Numbered from the stretch's first letter, positions 18,015 to 28,861 are shown. The stretch: DNA of 64,000 nucleotides from Clostridium rectalis (GCF_900626095.1 NZ_UYZZ01000006.1:146377-210376), one strand, 5' to 3'. The notes: a model not told the origin generated them from the letters alone. Translations and numbers: made by a program.

Positions 18015-19313
18015 TTGAAATTATTTGGAACAATGGAGATATTAAATAATACTTTGCATATAGGAGGGAACAATACAGTAGATTTAGCTAAAAAGTATGG
18101 CACACCTTTATATGTTATGGATGAGGAACTAATAAGAAAAAATTGTAAAGATTATTATAAGAATTTTAAAGTAGAGGAAATGAATAATAAAGTAGCATAT
18201 GCAGGAAAGGCTTTTTTAACACTTGCAATGTGTCAGATAATTAATGAAGAAGGGTTATATTTAGATGTAGTTTCTGGAGGAGAATTATATACTGCGTTTA
18301 AAGCAAATTTCCCTATGGAAAGAGTATATTTTCATGGGAACAATAAGACTTTAGAGGAAATAGAGATGGGAATACAATTAGGTGTGGAAAGATTTGTAGT
18401 CGATAACTTTTATGAAATCAATACAATAAATGAAATAGCTAAAAGGTTAAATAAAGTTCAAAAAATACTTTTAAGAATTACTCCTGGAATAGAGGCGCAT
18501 ACTCATGAATATATAAAAACTGGACAGATTGATTCAAAATTTGGATTTACGCTTTTAAATAATCAAACTTTGAATGCAGTAGAAAGAGCAATTAAATTAT
18601 CTAATATTGATTTAATAGGGCTTCATTGTCATATAGGTTCTCAAATTTTTGAAATAACTCCTTATGAAGATGAGGTAGATATAATGATGAACCTTATAAA
18701 AAATATAAAGAAAAAGTTAAACTATGATATATTAGAGTTAGATTTAGGAGGTGGATTTGGTATATATTATACAGAAGGTGATACTCCTAAAACTACTGAG
18801 AACTACTGTGAATCCATATTAAATAAAGCCATAAGTAAGGCTAAAGAATTGAATATAGATTTACCAAGCTTAGTTATTGAACCAGGAAGATCTATAGTTG
18901 GAAATGCAGGAACAACTTTATACACAATAGGAGCTATAAAAGAAATACCAAAGGTAAGAAAGTATGTTGCTGTAGATGGTGGAATGACTGATAATATTAG
19001 ACCTGCATTATATAGTGCGGAATATGAGTGTATGATTGCAGATAAAATAGATAGTAGTACAAAAGAAGTTGTAACTATATCTGGCAAGTGTTGTGAATCA
19101 GGGGATATATTATTAAACCATGTTACTTTAGCAAAGTGTAAAAGTGGAGATGTTTTATCCGTGTTATCAACTGGTGCATATGGATATTCTATGTCTAGCA
19201 ATTATAATAAGATACCTACTGCAGCAGTAGTTATGGTTAGTAATGGGGAGGATAAACTTATATGTAGAAGGCAAAGTTATCACGAGCTAATTTCAAATGA
19301 ACTATTTTTATAA
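18015..19313 (+). CDS. lysA: Diaminopimelate decarboxylase
   Basis: 432 residues using TTG at 18015 as start: AGGGGG (18001-18006) lies 8 bases before it and the upstream frame extension would be inside the riboswitch. ATG 18033 is an alternative. It is a fold-III PLP enzyme that makes L-lysine from meso-diaminopimelate, the last step of lysine synthesis. The PLP lysine is in KVAYAGKAF, followed by HGNNK, the phosphate-binding GGGFGIYY, EPGRSIVGNAG, and the cross-subunit CCESGD. It is the sole gene under the lysine riboswitch; a terminator follows at 19319-19357. Confidence 0.95.
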   Translation: MKLFGTMEILNNTLHIGGNNTVDLAKKYGTPLYVMDEELIRKNCKDYYKNFKVEEMNNKVAYAGKAFLTLAMCQIINEEGLYLDVVSGGELYTAFKANFPMERVYFHGNNKTLEEIEMGIQLGVERFVVDNFYEINTINEIAKRLNKVQKILLRITPGIEAHTHEYIKTGQIDSKFGFTLLNNQTLNAVERAIKLSNIDLIGLHCHIGSQIFEITPYEDEVDIMMNLIKNIKKKLNYDILELDLGGGFGIYYTEGDTPKTTENYCESILNKAISKAKELNIDLPSLVIEPGRSIVGNAGTTLYTIGAIKEIPKVRKYVAVDGGMTDNIRPALYSAEYECMIADKIDSSTKEVVTISGKCCESGDILLNHVTLAKCKSGDVLSVLSTGAYGYSMSSNYNKIPTAAVVMVSNGEDKLICRRQSYHELISNELFL

Positions 19314-19318
19314 AAGTA

Positions 19319-19360
19319 TTATGGAGAAACTTTTAAATGTTTCTCCATAATATTTTTTTG
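19319..19360 (+). terminator. Terminator after lysA
   Basis: Stem TTATGGAGAAAC (19319-19330) / GTTTCTCCATAA (19339-19350) followed by TATTTTTTT. Confidence 0.85.
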
Positions 19361-19420
19361 ATTTATTGGAAATAATAAGCTAAGCAATTGATTTAAATAG
19401 CATAGAAGGGGTGTATTATT

Positions 19421-22400
19421 ATGTACTATTATGGAATTGCTTCTGTTTTGTTCATAATTTCTTTGATTATAGTATTTTATTTTATTTGGGATAACAAATA
19501 TTTAGATAATGAAGATATAGAATTTGATTGGATAGATGTTAAAGAGTTTCATAGTGATGAGGTGGAAGAAAGTCCATACAATTCCTATAGAAACAGCATA
19601 AAATCTAAAATTAAACTTCTGAAAAGTTTGGATAGAAGTTACAAAATTATAATAAATGGTCATGATTATATTAATAAGGAATCAAAGGCCCAAAAAGAAA
19701 TATTACCCGCTGCAGAATGGCTTTTAGATAATTTATATATAATTCAAAGAGAGTATAAAGAAATAAAAGTAAGCATGCCTAAAAATTACTATAATAACCT
19801 TCCAATAATTCAAAGTGGGGCTATGAAGGGTTATCCTAGGATATACTATATTGCTAAAAGATTAGTATATAGTACAGATGGAAAAATAAATAAAGAAAAT
19901 ATAAATGTATTTATAGAAGAATATCAGAAAAATGTGATATTGTCCAGTGGAGAACTATGGGCGCTTCCTATTATGATTAAAATAGCTTTAATACAAAATA
20001 TAGGTAAGATTACATCTAAAATTTTGTATGCTCAAAAGGAAAAAAATAAAGGGGAAGACTTAGCAGATAAATTGATAAAATCTATGGATAATGAAAAAGA
20101 ATTAGATGATATTTATGCTAATAAATATAGTTTTAATATTTATTTTACTGAAAAATTATTAAGAGTTTTAAGAGAAAATGGAGTAGATAACCCTAGGATT
20201 TATAAGTGGATAGATGAAAATCTGTCTAAGGAGGAAACTGATTCGGAAAGAATAATTATTTTAGAACATAAAAAACAAGCTTTTTTTAGATTAATTATAG
20301 GTAATAGTATTACAGGAATAAGGGAGATATCTTTATTAAATTGGAAGGAATGTTTCGAAAGTTTGAGTCATTTGGAAAAGATTTTAATAAATGATCCTGC
20401 AAAAGTATATGAAAATATGGATTTTCAATCTAGGGATTATTATAGACATATGGTAGAAAAAATAGCTAGACATATGAAATTAGGAGAAACTTTTGTAGCA
20501 AAAAAAATTATTGAATGTGCTAAAGAAAATATAGAAAGTCAAGATAAAGCCTATCTTTCACACGTGGGGTATTATTTATTAGACCAGGGTATAGAGTGTT
20601 TAAAAAGAAAAATAGGGTTTAAGGATAAGTCATTTTTAAAATTAAGATATAAAAATATAAAAAAGAGAATTAATTATTATATAAATTTTGTATTATTTTT
20701 AACAATTATAATATCGTTGGGTATTGTAGTGGTAATTTTATCTAAAAATAATAATGTTAATATTGGGGAATACATTTTGGCCTATTTAGCTGTAATTATA
20801 CCTGTAAGTCAGATAGTAGTTTCAATAATTAACTGGAGTATAAACCATTTAGTAAGACCAACTTTTATACCTAAGTTGGAATTTAAAGGTGATATACCAG
20901 AGAAATTTAGTACAATGGTTGTAATACCTACACTATTAGATAGTGAAAAAAGGGTAGAGGAATTAGTTAAAGACTTAGAGGTATATTATCTTGCTAATAG
21001 GAGTAAGAATATTTTTTATGCTATATTAGGAGATTTTAAAGATAGTAAACATGAAAAAGAGGAAAATGATGAAAAAATTTTAAGTTGTGCTTTAAAAAAT
21101 ATAAAAAAATTAAATGAAAAATATGCTAAAGAACAGGAGATTTTTTATTTTTTTAATAGATATAGACAATTTAATGATAAAGAGAACTTATGGATTGGCT
21201 GGGAAAGAAAAAGAGGAAAGCTTGTGGAGTTTAATAAACTTATAAGGGGGGAAAAGAACACAAGTTATAATACAATAAGTTCTGATATAAATAATCTATC
21301 TAAGGTTAAATATATAATAACTTTAGATGCTGATACAAAACTTCCTAGAGAATCAGCAAAGAAACTTATCGGGGCTATGGCACATGTATTGAATGAACCA
21401 TATATAGATAAAAACAGTAAAAAAATCTTTAGAGGACATGGGTTAATGCAACCAAGGATAAGCGTAAGTATTGAGAATGCTACAAAGACTATGTTTTCTA
21501 AGGTATTCTCTGGAGAAACAGGTATTGACTTGTATACTACGGCTATATCTGATGTATATCAGGATTTATTTGATGAGGGAATTTTTACTGGAAAGGGTAT
21601 ATATGATATAGATGCATTTAATTATATGTTAAAAAATGAAATTCCTGAGAATACTGTGCTTAGTCATGACTTATTAGAGGGATCGTATTTAAGGACAGCA
21701 CTAATTACAGATGTAGAATTAATAGATGGGTATCCTGCATACTATAATTCTAGTGCTAAAAGACTTCATAGATGGGTTAGAGGAGATTGGCAGTTAATAT
21801 TGTGGTTATTTAAAAAATCTCCTTTAAATAAATTATCTAAATGGAAAATATTTGATAATTTAAGGAGGAGCTTATTAGCACCATCTATAATTATACTAAT
21901 TATTTTAGCATTAAGTCTACTAAATGGCAGTGAAAAATGGATTATGGTGGCTATTATATCTTTATTAGCACCTATTTTGTTTAATGTATCAGATGTGGTA
22001 GTAGCCCCTATAAAAGGGATAAATCTATCTGGTAAGATAAAAAGCTGGAATGTGGCTATTGAACAGTTCTTTCTTATATTTTGCTTTTTGCCTTATCAAT
22101 GCTATTTAATGTTAGATGCAGTAATAAGAACATTGTATAGAGTATTCATTAGTAAAAAACATCTATTGGAATGGCAGACTGCTGCAGATGTAGAGGCTAC
22201 ATCAGGTAGGAAAATAAAAGATTATATAAGTTCAATGTGGATGGGCAGTTTAATAAGCATTATTATTGTAGTATTAGCATTTAATGCATCATTAAATATA
22301 GGTATGATAATGCTTCCATCATGTGTTATATGGTTTATAAGTCCATACATAGCTTATTTTATAAGTAAAGATAAGTTAAAAGAAAGTGAGTATTTTACAC

Positions 22401-25400
22401 AAGAACAGATTAATTTGTTAAGAAGAATAAGTAGAAAAACCTGGGCTTATTTTGAAGACTTTATAAATGAAGAAAATAATTATTTAGCTCCTGATAATTT
22501 TCAGCAAGACCCTTATAAAGGCATTGCACATAGAACATCACCAACTAATATGGGTATGGGATTAACCTCTAATTTAGCAGCATTCGACCTAGGATATATT
22601 GATATTATAGAGTGTATTAACAGAATTGATAATATAGTTAAGAGCATGAATAAATTAGAAATATATAAGGGCCATTTTTATAATTGGTATGATACTAAAA
22701 CAAAAGAACCTCTTTATCCAAGATATATATCTACAGTAGATAGTGGAAATTTAGTAGGTTATCTATGGGTAGTCATAGAAGCTTTAAATGAATTTATTAA
22801 CTCACCAATAATAAATAATGGATTTAATAAAGGATTATTGGATCTGATTTATTTATGTGATATGGAATTAGTATATAATGGGATGAATAATTTTTATGAT
22901 GAGATAATATATGAATTAGAAAAATGGGATTCAAACATAAATAAGCTAAAGGATATACTTCAAAATATACAGAAAAAAGTTAAGGAATTAGATAAAATTA
23001 AAGAAAAAGATAAATTATACTGGAATGTAAAACTTAAAAATGAAACAGATAAATATTTAGAAAATATATTTAAATTATTCCCATGGGTAAACTTATTAAC
23101 AAATAAAGAGTTTGTAAATAAATTAAATTTTAATGTGGATAATGTAAGTAGAGTAGATATATTAGAGGATTTAGAAAAGGTTACAGGAACTTATACATTG
23201 CACGATGTTATAGAGAAATTGGGAGAGGTAAGTGAAAAATTATCAGAGATTAATAAAAATGAATATATGAATAAATTGTATGAGGATATTATTGATGGAA
23301 GAGCTGAAGTATATTCATTATATGCAAAAATAATAGGTTTAAAAAACAAACTACAATCTATATGTAATAATACTGATTTTAGTATATTATTTAGTAAATC
23401 TAAGGGATTATTTTCTATAGGTTACGATGTAGATAGAGAGAAGATGGATAATTGTTATTATGATTTGCTTGCATCTGAAGCAAGGCAGGCAAGTTTTATT
23501 GCTATAGCAAAAGGAGAAGTTGATCAAAGTCATTGGTTTAGACTAGGGAGGGCTTTAACAAAGGTAAACAAAAGAAAAGGTTTGGTTTCTTGGAGTGGAA
23601 CTATGTTTGAATATCTCATGCCATTATTAATAATGAAGAGATACTCTAATACACTACTAGATGAAACATATGAGTTTTTAGTAGAAGGACAAAAGTATTA
23701 TTCCGGTATTAAAAAAATACCTTGGGGGATTTCAGAATCAGCTTTTTATAACTTTGATGTTAATTTAAATTATCAGTATAAAGCATTTGGGATTCCAAAG
23801 ATAGGATTAAAGAGAGGACTTGGAAATGAATTAGTAGTATCCCCATATTCTACTGTAATGGCTTTACAGGTTAATAAGAAGGATGCTTACGATAATATTA
23901 AAAATTTAATTGAGTTTGGTCTTGAGGGTAGATACGGCTTATTTGAAGCGATAGATTTTACTAAGGAAAGACTTCCCAAAGGAAAAGATTTTGCACTGAT
24001 AAAATGCTTTATGGTTCATCATCAGGGTATGAGTTTAATGGCTTTAGATAATGTATTAAATAATAATATATTTCAAGACAGATTTCATAATGTACCACAA
24101 GTAAAGGCTACAGAACTATTATTGCAGGAGAAAGTCTCTACTTCGGTTGTATATGATAGAGAAGAAAATTATAATTACAAAGTGGTAATGAGTGATAAGG
24201 ATGTAAGTATATTAAGAAGATATAATAATCCTCTTTCTACTTATCCTGATACTCATATATTATCTAATGGTAGCTATTCTGTAATGGTAACTAGTACTGG
24301 GAGTGGGTATAGTAAAAATGACAATATTATGCTTTATAGATGGCGTGAAGATATAACAAATGATAACACAGGAATGTTTTTTTATATAAAGAATTTAAAT
24401 TCTAATGAGTATTGGAGTAATACTTATGAACCATGCAAATATAAGGGAGAATATTACGAAGCAATATTTTCATTAGATAAGGCAGAATTTAAAAGAAAAG
24501 ACGGGAATATAGACACCACTACAGAAATAACTGTATCCCAAGAGGATAATGCAGAAGTAAGGAAATTAACTATAAGTAATAAAAGTAATAGTAGTAGGAT
24601 TATAGAAATAACAAGTTATTGTGAAATCACATTATCACATTACAGGGCGGATTTAGTTCATCCTGCTTTTGGAAACTTATTTGTAAATACTGAATTTTTA
24701 GAGGACCCATTATGTGTTTTAGCTAATAGAAGAAAAAGAGGAGAAGATGAAAAAGAATATTGGGTTATGCAAACAGTAATATCAGATAGAGACATAGTGG
24801 GCAACATACAGTATGAAACAGATAGATCTAAGTTTATAGGAAGAGGTAATGATATATATAAACCCAAAATTATGGAAAACAATGAACCCTTATCCAATAC
24901 CATTGGAGCTGTTTTAGATCCTATTATTAGTTTAAGAGTAAGGATAAAACTACCACCTAAATCTAGTACTAAAGTAGCTTATGTAATGGGGATGGCTGAT
25001 TCAAAAGAAGAAGTTATAAAATTAAGCGAAAAATATAGAGAGTGGGGAAATATAAACAGAACATTTGAACTAGGACTAACTCAAAGCATTTTAGAAACAA
25101 GATACTTAGGTATTAAGTCTTCAATGGCTAATTTATACCAGAAGATGGCAAGTAATATAATTTTTTTAAATAGCTCTATGAGAAAAAGAGAAATGTATAT
25201 TCAATCTATCAAAAAGGGTCAGTCTGCTTTATGGTCCTATGGAATATCTGGTGATTTGCCAATAGTACTTTTATTTATTAGGAAGGAACAAAATATAGAT
25301 ATAATCACACAAATGTTAAAAGCACATGAATATTGGAGACTAAAAGGTTTAAAGGTCGATCTTGTGATTTTTAATTTGCAAGAAAGCTCATATGTACAAA

Positions 25401-28060
25401 ATTTACAAGACATGGTCAGAGATATTGTTAGTTCAAGTCATGCAAGGGATAAACAAAATTTATCTGGAGGAGTATATTTGTATAACAAATCTACAATGAC
25501 TAAGGAAGATATAGATTTTATAATTGCCATAGCAAGAGTAGTTATTGATTCGGATAAAGGGCCATTAAAAAACCAAATTGAAAATGAAGAATCAAATGTT
25601 TTTCAGGACAATTTACTACAAACTAATGTTATAAATTATGATGATTATTCTAGTGAATTGGAAAAACCGAAGTTGAAATATTTCAATGATATAGGTGGAT
25701 TTGATATGGAAAGCAGTAACTATGTTATTGTTTTGGATAAAGGCAAGAATACTCCGGCACCTTGGATAAATGTAATATCTAATAAAAAATTTGGCTTCCA
25801 TATATCTGAAAGTGGTGTAGCATATACTTGGTATAAAAATAGTAGGGAAAATAAAATTACCACTTGGTCTAATGACCCTGTAAAAGATGGTGAGTCTGAA
25901 GCATTATATATAAGAGATGAGGAAAGTGGAAATATATGGAGCTTAACTCCTAAACCTATTAGAGATAATAATAGATATATAATAGAACATGGATTTGGTT
26001 ATTCAAGTTTTAAACACAATATCCATGGGGTAAATGGAGTATACACAACTTTTGCATCTAAAGATAATAGTGTTAAGTTCGGATTAGTAAAACTTAAAAA
26101 TAATACCAATATAGATAGAAGTTTATCTATAACTTATTATGCTCAGTTAGTTTTAGGAGTAACGCCTCAGCAAACTGCACAGTATATAACTACTTATTTT
26201 AATGATAATAAAAAATATTTATATGCTAAAAATCCATATAATAATAGTTTTGGAGAATATATAACCTTCTTAAGTATAAATGGAGTAGAAAATATATGTT
26301 ATACAGGGGATAGAAAAGAGTTCATAGGAAAAGGTGGAAATATAGAACATCCCAATGCCCTAAAAAGAAAAACTTTTTCAAATACTACTGGCTCCGGATT
26401 AGATCCTTGTATGGCTATAAATGGTAAAATAAATCTAAAACCTAATGAAGAAAAGTATATAGCTATTCTTTTGGGGGAAGATGAAAACTTAGATGAAGTA
26501 AATAATTTGATAGATAAATATAATAATATAGATATAATAGTTGAGGAGTTAAAATTAATTAAGGAACATTGGAGTGAAATATTGTCAAATATACAAGTAA
26601 AAACACCAGACACTACAATGGATTTAATGATAAATGGTTGGCTAATGTATCAGGTTATATCCTGTAGATTTTGGGCAAGGACTGCTTTTTATCAATCTGG
26701 AGGAGCTTATGGATTTAGAGATCAGTTGCAAGATTCCATAGCAATTTCGTATATTTATCCTGAGTACACAAGAGAACATATACTATATAGTGCATCAAGA
26801 CAGTTTAATGAGGGAGATGTTCAACATTGGTGGCATCCTATAGTTGACAGTGGTATAAGAACTAGATTTTCTGATGATCTATTATGGTTACCTTATGTAA
26901 CAATAGCTTATATAGAAAATACAGGAGATTATACAATACTAGATGAAATAGCACCATACTTAGAGGATGAGCCATTAAAAGAAGGTGAAGATGAGAGATA
27001 TAAAATTTCAGCTAAATCTAGTAAAGTGGGAACAATATATGAACATTGTATAAAGGCAATAGATAAGGCTTTAAAATTTGGTCAGCATAATATTCCACTA
27101 ATGGGCTCAGGAGATTGGAATGATGGTATGAGTACAGTTGGTAATAAGGGGAAAGGAGAAAGTGTATGGCTAGGATGGTTTTTATATAGTATATTAGATA
27201 AATTTGTTCAATTATGCAATAAAAAGGATGATAATTTAAAAGGAAATGAGTATGAAAAATTAAAAGAATTTATAAAGGAAAGTTTAGAAGAGAATGCATG
27301 GGATGGAAACTGGTATAGAAGGGCTTATTTTGATGACGGTACTCCTTTAGGATCATCAGAAAATGATGAATGTCAAATAGATTCATTATCACAATCTTGG
27401 GCAGTAATATCCAAAGCAGCTAAAAATAGCAGGGCTAAGGAAGCTATGTTATCTGCAGAAAAATATTTGGTTAAATATGATAAAGGGTTAGTAATGCTAT
27501 TAACTCCTGCTTTTAATAAATCTTCATTAGAACCTGGATACATAAAAGGTTATGTACCAGGAGTAAGAGAAAACGGCGGACAATATACACATGCGGCTAT
27601 TTGGTATATATTAGCACTCACTAAAATAGGACTCAACGATAAGGCTTGGAAAATATTTAATATGATAAATCCTATAAATCATACAAGATCTTATTTAGAT
27701 TGTGAAAGATACAAAGTAGAACCATATGTAATCACGGCGGATATATATGCTGTTGAACCTCATGTGGGAAGAGGAGGGTGGAGTTGGTATACTGGTGCAG
27801 CTGGTTGGATGTATACTACGGCAGTAAACGGAATACTAGGATTAAACTTAAAAGAGGAGAAAGGATTTACTATAGAGCCTAATTTGCCTAAAGACTGGAA
27901 TGGATACTCAATGAAGTATAAGAGAGGAAAGTGTGTATATAATATTGAAGTAATTAAGGGAAATGAGGATAGTGTATATTTAGATGGGAAAAAGATAGAA
28001 GATAATACAATTCCATTTTTAAAAGAGGGTCTACATGAGGTAAAGATTGTAATAAAATAA
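19421..28060 (+). CDS. ndvB: Cyclic beta-1,2-glucan synthase-like protein (NdvB/ChvB type, GT84-GH189-GH94)
   Basis: 2,879 residues, the largest gene here. An N-terminal membrane helix (4-25) and two more near 415-470 precede a family-84 glycosyltransferase region with TLDADTKLP (near 635) and the HRWVRGDWQ motif (near 780), then a membrane bundle (about 820-985). The middle (about 1000-1550) is the former 'glycoamylase' domain, now linked to cyclising transglycosylation in this family; it includes GYDVDREKMDNCYYDLLASE and MVHHQGMSLMALDN. The C-terminal half has the beta-supersandwich and (alpha/alpha)6 barrel of GH94 with GFRDQLQDS (near 2430) and catalytic Asp in GSGDWNDGM (near 2564). It should make beta-1,2-glucan at the membrane and trim and cyclise it. 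Monocistronic. Confidence 0.88.
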   Translation: MYYYGIASVLFIISLIIVFYFIWDNKYLDNEDIEFDWIDVKEFHSDEVEESPYNSYRNSIKSKIKLLKSLDRSYKIIINGHDYINKESKAQKEILPAAEWLLDNLYIIQREYKEIKVSMPKNYYNNLPIIQSGAMKGYPRIYYIAKRLVYSTDGKINKENINVFIEEYQKNVILSSGELWALPIMIKIALIQNIGKITSKILYAQKEKNKGEDLADKLIKSMDNEKELDDIYANKYSFNIYFTEKLLRVLRENGVDNPRIYKWIDENLSKEETDSERIIILEHKKQAFFRLIIGNSITGIREISLLNWKECFESLSHLEKILINDPAKVYENMDFQSRDYYRHMVEKIARHMKLGETFVAKKIIECAKENIESQDKAYLSHVGYYLLDQGIECLKRKIGFKDKSFLKLRYKNIKKRINYYINFVLFLTIIISLGIVVVILSKNNNVNIGEYILAYLAVIIPVSQIVVSIINWSINHLVRPTFIPKLEFKGDIPEKFSTMVVIPTLLDSEKRVEELVKDLEVYYLANRSKNIFYAILGDFKDSKHEKEENDEKILSCALKNIKKLNEKYAKEQEIFYFFNRYRQFNDKENLWIGWERKRGKLVEFNKLIRGEKNTSYNTISSDINNLSKVKYIITLDADTKLPRESAKKLIGAMAHVLNEPYIDKNSKKIFRGHGLMQPRISVSIENATKTMFSKVFSGETGIDLYTTAISDVYQDLFDEGIFTGKGIYDIDAFNYMLKNEIPENTVLSHDLLEGSYLRTALITDVELIDGYPAYYNSSAKRLHRWVRGDWQLILWLFKKSPLNKLSKWKIFDNLRRSLLAPSIIILIILALSLLNGSEKWIMVAIISLLAPILFNVSDVVVAPIKGINLSGKIKSWNVAIEQFFLIFCFLPYQCYLMLDAVIRTLYRVFISKKHLLEWQTAADVEATSGRKIKDYISSMWMGSLISIIIVVLAFNASLNIGMIMLPSCVIWFISPYIAYFISKDKLKESEYFTQEQINLLRRISRKTWAYFEDFINEENNYLAPDNFQQDPYKGIAHRTSPTNMGMGLTSNLAAFDLGYIDIIECINRIDNIVKSMNKLEIYKGHFYNWYDTKTKEPLYPRYISTVDSGNLVGYLWVVIEALNEFINSPIINNGFNKGLLDLIYLCDMELVYNGMNNFYDEIIYELEKWDSNINKLKDILQNIQKKVKELDKIKEKDKLYWNVKLKNETDKYLENIFKLFPWVNLLTNKEFVNKLNFNVDNVSRVDILEDLEKVTGTYTLHDVIEKLGEVSEKLSEINKNEYMNKLYEDIIDGRAEVYSLYAKIIGLKNKLQSICNNTDFSILFSKSKGLFSIGYDVDREKMDNCYYDLLASEARQASFIAIAKGEVDQSHWFRLGRALTKVNKRKGLVSWSGTMFEYLMPLLIMKRYSNTLLDETYEFLVEGQKYYSGIKKIPWGISESAFYNFDVNLNYQYKAFGIPKIGLKRGLGNELVVSPYSTVMALQVNKKDAYDNIKNLIEFGLEGRYGLFEAIDFTKERLPKGKDFALIKCFMVHHQGMSLMALDNVLNNNIFQDRFHNVPQVKATELLLQEKVSTSVVYDREENYNYKVVMSDKDVSILRRYNNPLSTYPDTHILSNGSYSVMVTSTGSGYSKNDNIMLYRWREDITNDNTGMFFYIKNLNSNEYWSNTYEPCKYKGEYYEAIFSLDKAEFKRKDGNIDTTTEITVSQEDNAEVRKLTISNKSNSSRIIEITSYCEITLSHYRADLVHPAFGNLFVNTEFLEDPLCVLANRRKRGEDEKEYWVMQTVISDRDIVGNIQYETDRSKFIGRGNDIYKPKIMENNEPLSNTIGAVLDPIISLRVRIKLPPKSSTKVAYVMGMADSKEEVIKLSEKYREWGNINRTFELGLTQSILETRYLGIKSSMANLYQKMASNIIFLNSSMRKREMYIQSIKKGQSALWSYGISGDLPIVLLFIRKEQNIDIITQMLKAHEYWRLKGLKVDLVIFNLQESSYVQNLQDMVRDIVSSSHARDKQNLSGGVYLYNKSTMTKEDIDFIIAIARVVIDSDKGPLKNQIENEESNVFQDNLLQTNVINYDDYSSELEKPKLKYFNDIGGFDMESSNYVIVLDKGKNTPAPWINVISNKKFGFHISESGVAYTWYKNSRENKITTWSNDPVKDGESEALYIRDEESGNIWSLTPKPIRDNNRYIIEHGFGYSSFKHNIHGVNGVYTTFASKDNSVKFGLVKLKNNTNIDRSLSITYYAQLVLGVTPQQTAQYITTYFNDNKKYLYAKNPYNNSFGEYITFLSINGVENICYTGDRKEFIGKGGNIEHPNALKRKTFSNTTGSGLDPCMAINGKINLKPNEEKYIAILLGEDENLDEVNNLIDKYNNIDIIVEELKLIKEHWSEILSNIQVKTPDTTMDLMINGWLMYQVISCRFWARTAFYQSGGAYGFRDQLQDSIAISYIYPEYTREHILYSASRQFNEGDVQHWWHPIVDSGIRTRFSDDLLWLPYVTIAYIENTGDYTILDEIAPYLEDEPLKEGEDERYKISAKSSKVGTIYEHCIKAIDKALKFGQHNIPLMGSGDWNDGMSTVGNKGKGESVWLGWFLYSILDKFVQLCNKKDDNLKGNEYEKLKEFIKESLEENAWDGNWYRRAYFDDGTPLGSSENDECQIDSLSQSWAVISKAAKNSRAKEAMLSAEKYLVKYDKGLVMLLTPAFNKSSLEPGYIKGYVPGVRENGGQYTHAAIWYILALTKIGLNDKAWKIFNMINPINHTRSYLDCERYKVEPYVITADIYAVEPHVGRGGWSWYTGAAGWMYTTAVNGILGLNLKEEKGFTIEPNLPKDWNGYSMKYKRGKCVYNIEVIKGNEDSVYLDGKKIEDNTIPFLKEGLHEVKIVIK

Positions 28061-28092
28061 AAATGAAAAGCCCCTAGAAGGGCTTTTCATTT
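28061..28092. terminator. Bidirectional terminator between ndvB and the 65-residue gene
   Basis: A 13-base stem AAATGAAAAGCCC (28061-28073) / GGGCTTTTCATTT (28080-28092) between convergent genes. Confidence 0.85.
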
Positions 28093-28093
28093 A

Positions 28094-28291
28094 CTATTCA
28101 AATAGATTGTTTTCTTCCATATCCTTTGAAGTATTATCAAATTCCCAAGTAGCTATATTATTAACTACTACTGGGTCACGGACGTTATCTGGAAGTTTTG
28201 TATAATCTTTTTTTGAAAAGGATTTTATTATCTTTTGTTTTGCCTCTAAATAATCTCTTTCTTCAGGAGCATAAACTTTTTTTGAATCCAT
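28094..28291 (-). CDS. Small acidic hypothetical protein
   Basis: 65 residues, highly charged, with no membrane segment, cysteine pair or recognised motif (MDSKKVYAPEERDYLEAKQK at the N-terminus). It has a textbook ribosome binding site (AAGGAGG before ATG on the minus strand) and a hairpin terminator, so it is probably a real gene. It is divergent from desulfoferrodoxin, with a 180-base shared region. I do not recognise the family. Confidence 0.7.
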   Translation of the reverse strand: MDSKKVYAPEERDYLEAKQKIIKSFSKKDYTKLPDNVRDPVVVNNIATWEFDNTSKDMEENNLFE

Positions 28292-28471
28292 AATAAAGCC
28301 TCCTTATATAAATAATTATTTAATATACAAAATTAGTATTCCACTAAAACTTAAAAAAATTAGTGGAATATTTATTAGTACTTTATATTATTATGAAATA
28401 AAAGAAGGAAAAAAGAGATTTGTGTAGAATTCATTATTAACAAATAGTAAATGTTCATGGAGGGATAAAAA

Positions 28472-28846
28472 ATGACGGAGCTAAAGCAAGTTTATAAGTG
28501 TCTAGTATGTGGAAATATAGTAGAAATAGTTCATAGTGGAGTAGGAACTTTAATATGTTGTAATAAGCCTATGATGCATAGAAATGAGAATACAGAAGAT
28601 GGAGCAAAAGAGAAACATGTTCCTGTAGTAGAAAAGATAGAAGAAGGGTTAAAGGTGAAAATTGGAGAGGTAGAACATCCAATGTTAGAGGAACATTATA
28701 TAGATTGGATAGAAGTTAATACTGAAAATAAAACATATAGGAAATATCTAAAACCTGGTGAAAAGCCAGAAGCTAAATTTAAAATAGAGGATGAGATTAT
28801 TTCCGTTAGAGAGTATTGTAATTTACATGGTTTATGGAAGAAATAA
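28472..28846 (+). CDS. dfx: Desulfoferrodoxin (class I superoxide reductase)
   Basis: 124 residues. The N-terminal desulforedoxin domain has the Fe-Cys4 site Cys10, Cys13, Cys29 and Cys30. The superoxide reductase domain has the square-pyramidal iron ligands His49, His69, His75, Cys116 (in REYCNLHG) and His119, with Glu47 as the mobile sixth ligand. It reduces superoxide to hydrogen peroxide without making oxygen, an oxygen-stress defence of anaerobes in the cytosol. GGAGGG precedes the ATG. Single gene; the trpS T-box promoter follows 16 bases after its stop and no terminator is visible between them. Confidence 0.95.
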   Translation: MTELKQVYKCLVCGNIVEIVHSGVGTLICCNKPMMHRNENTEDGAKEKHVPVVEKIEEGLKVKIGEVEHPMLEEHYIDWIEVNTENKTYRKYLKPGEKPEAKFKIEDEIISVREYCNLHGLWKK

Positions 28847-28861
28847 TAGTCATAAAAAATA

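Noticed and set aside
24658..24903. Minus-strand ORFs inside ndvB, prfC, oppA, crt and other genes
   Set aside because: They are antisense shadows of long conserved coding regions with no start signals of their own.
28380..28410. PerR box before desulfoferrodoxin
   Set aside because: The best stretch (TTATATTATTATGAA) differs from the PerR consensus at about five positions; not better than chance in AT-rich DNA.
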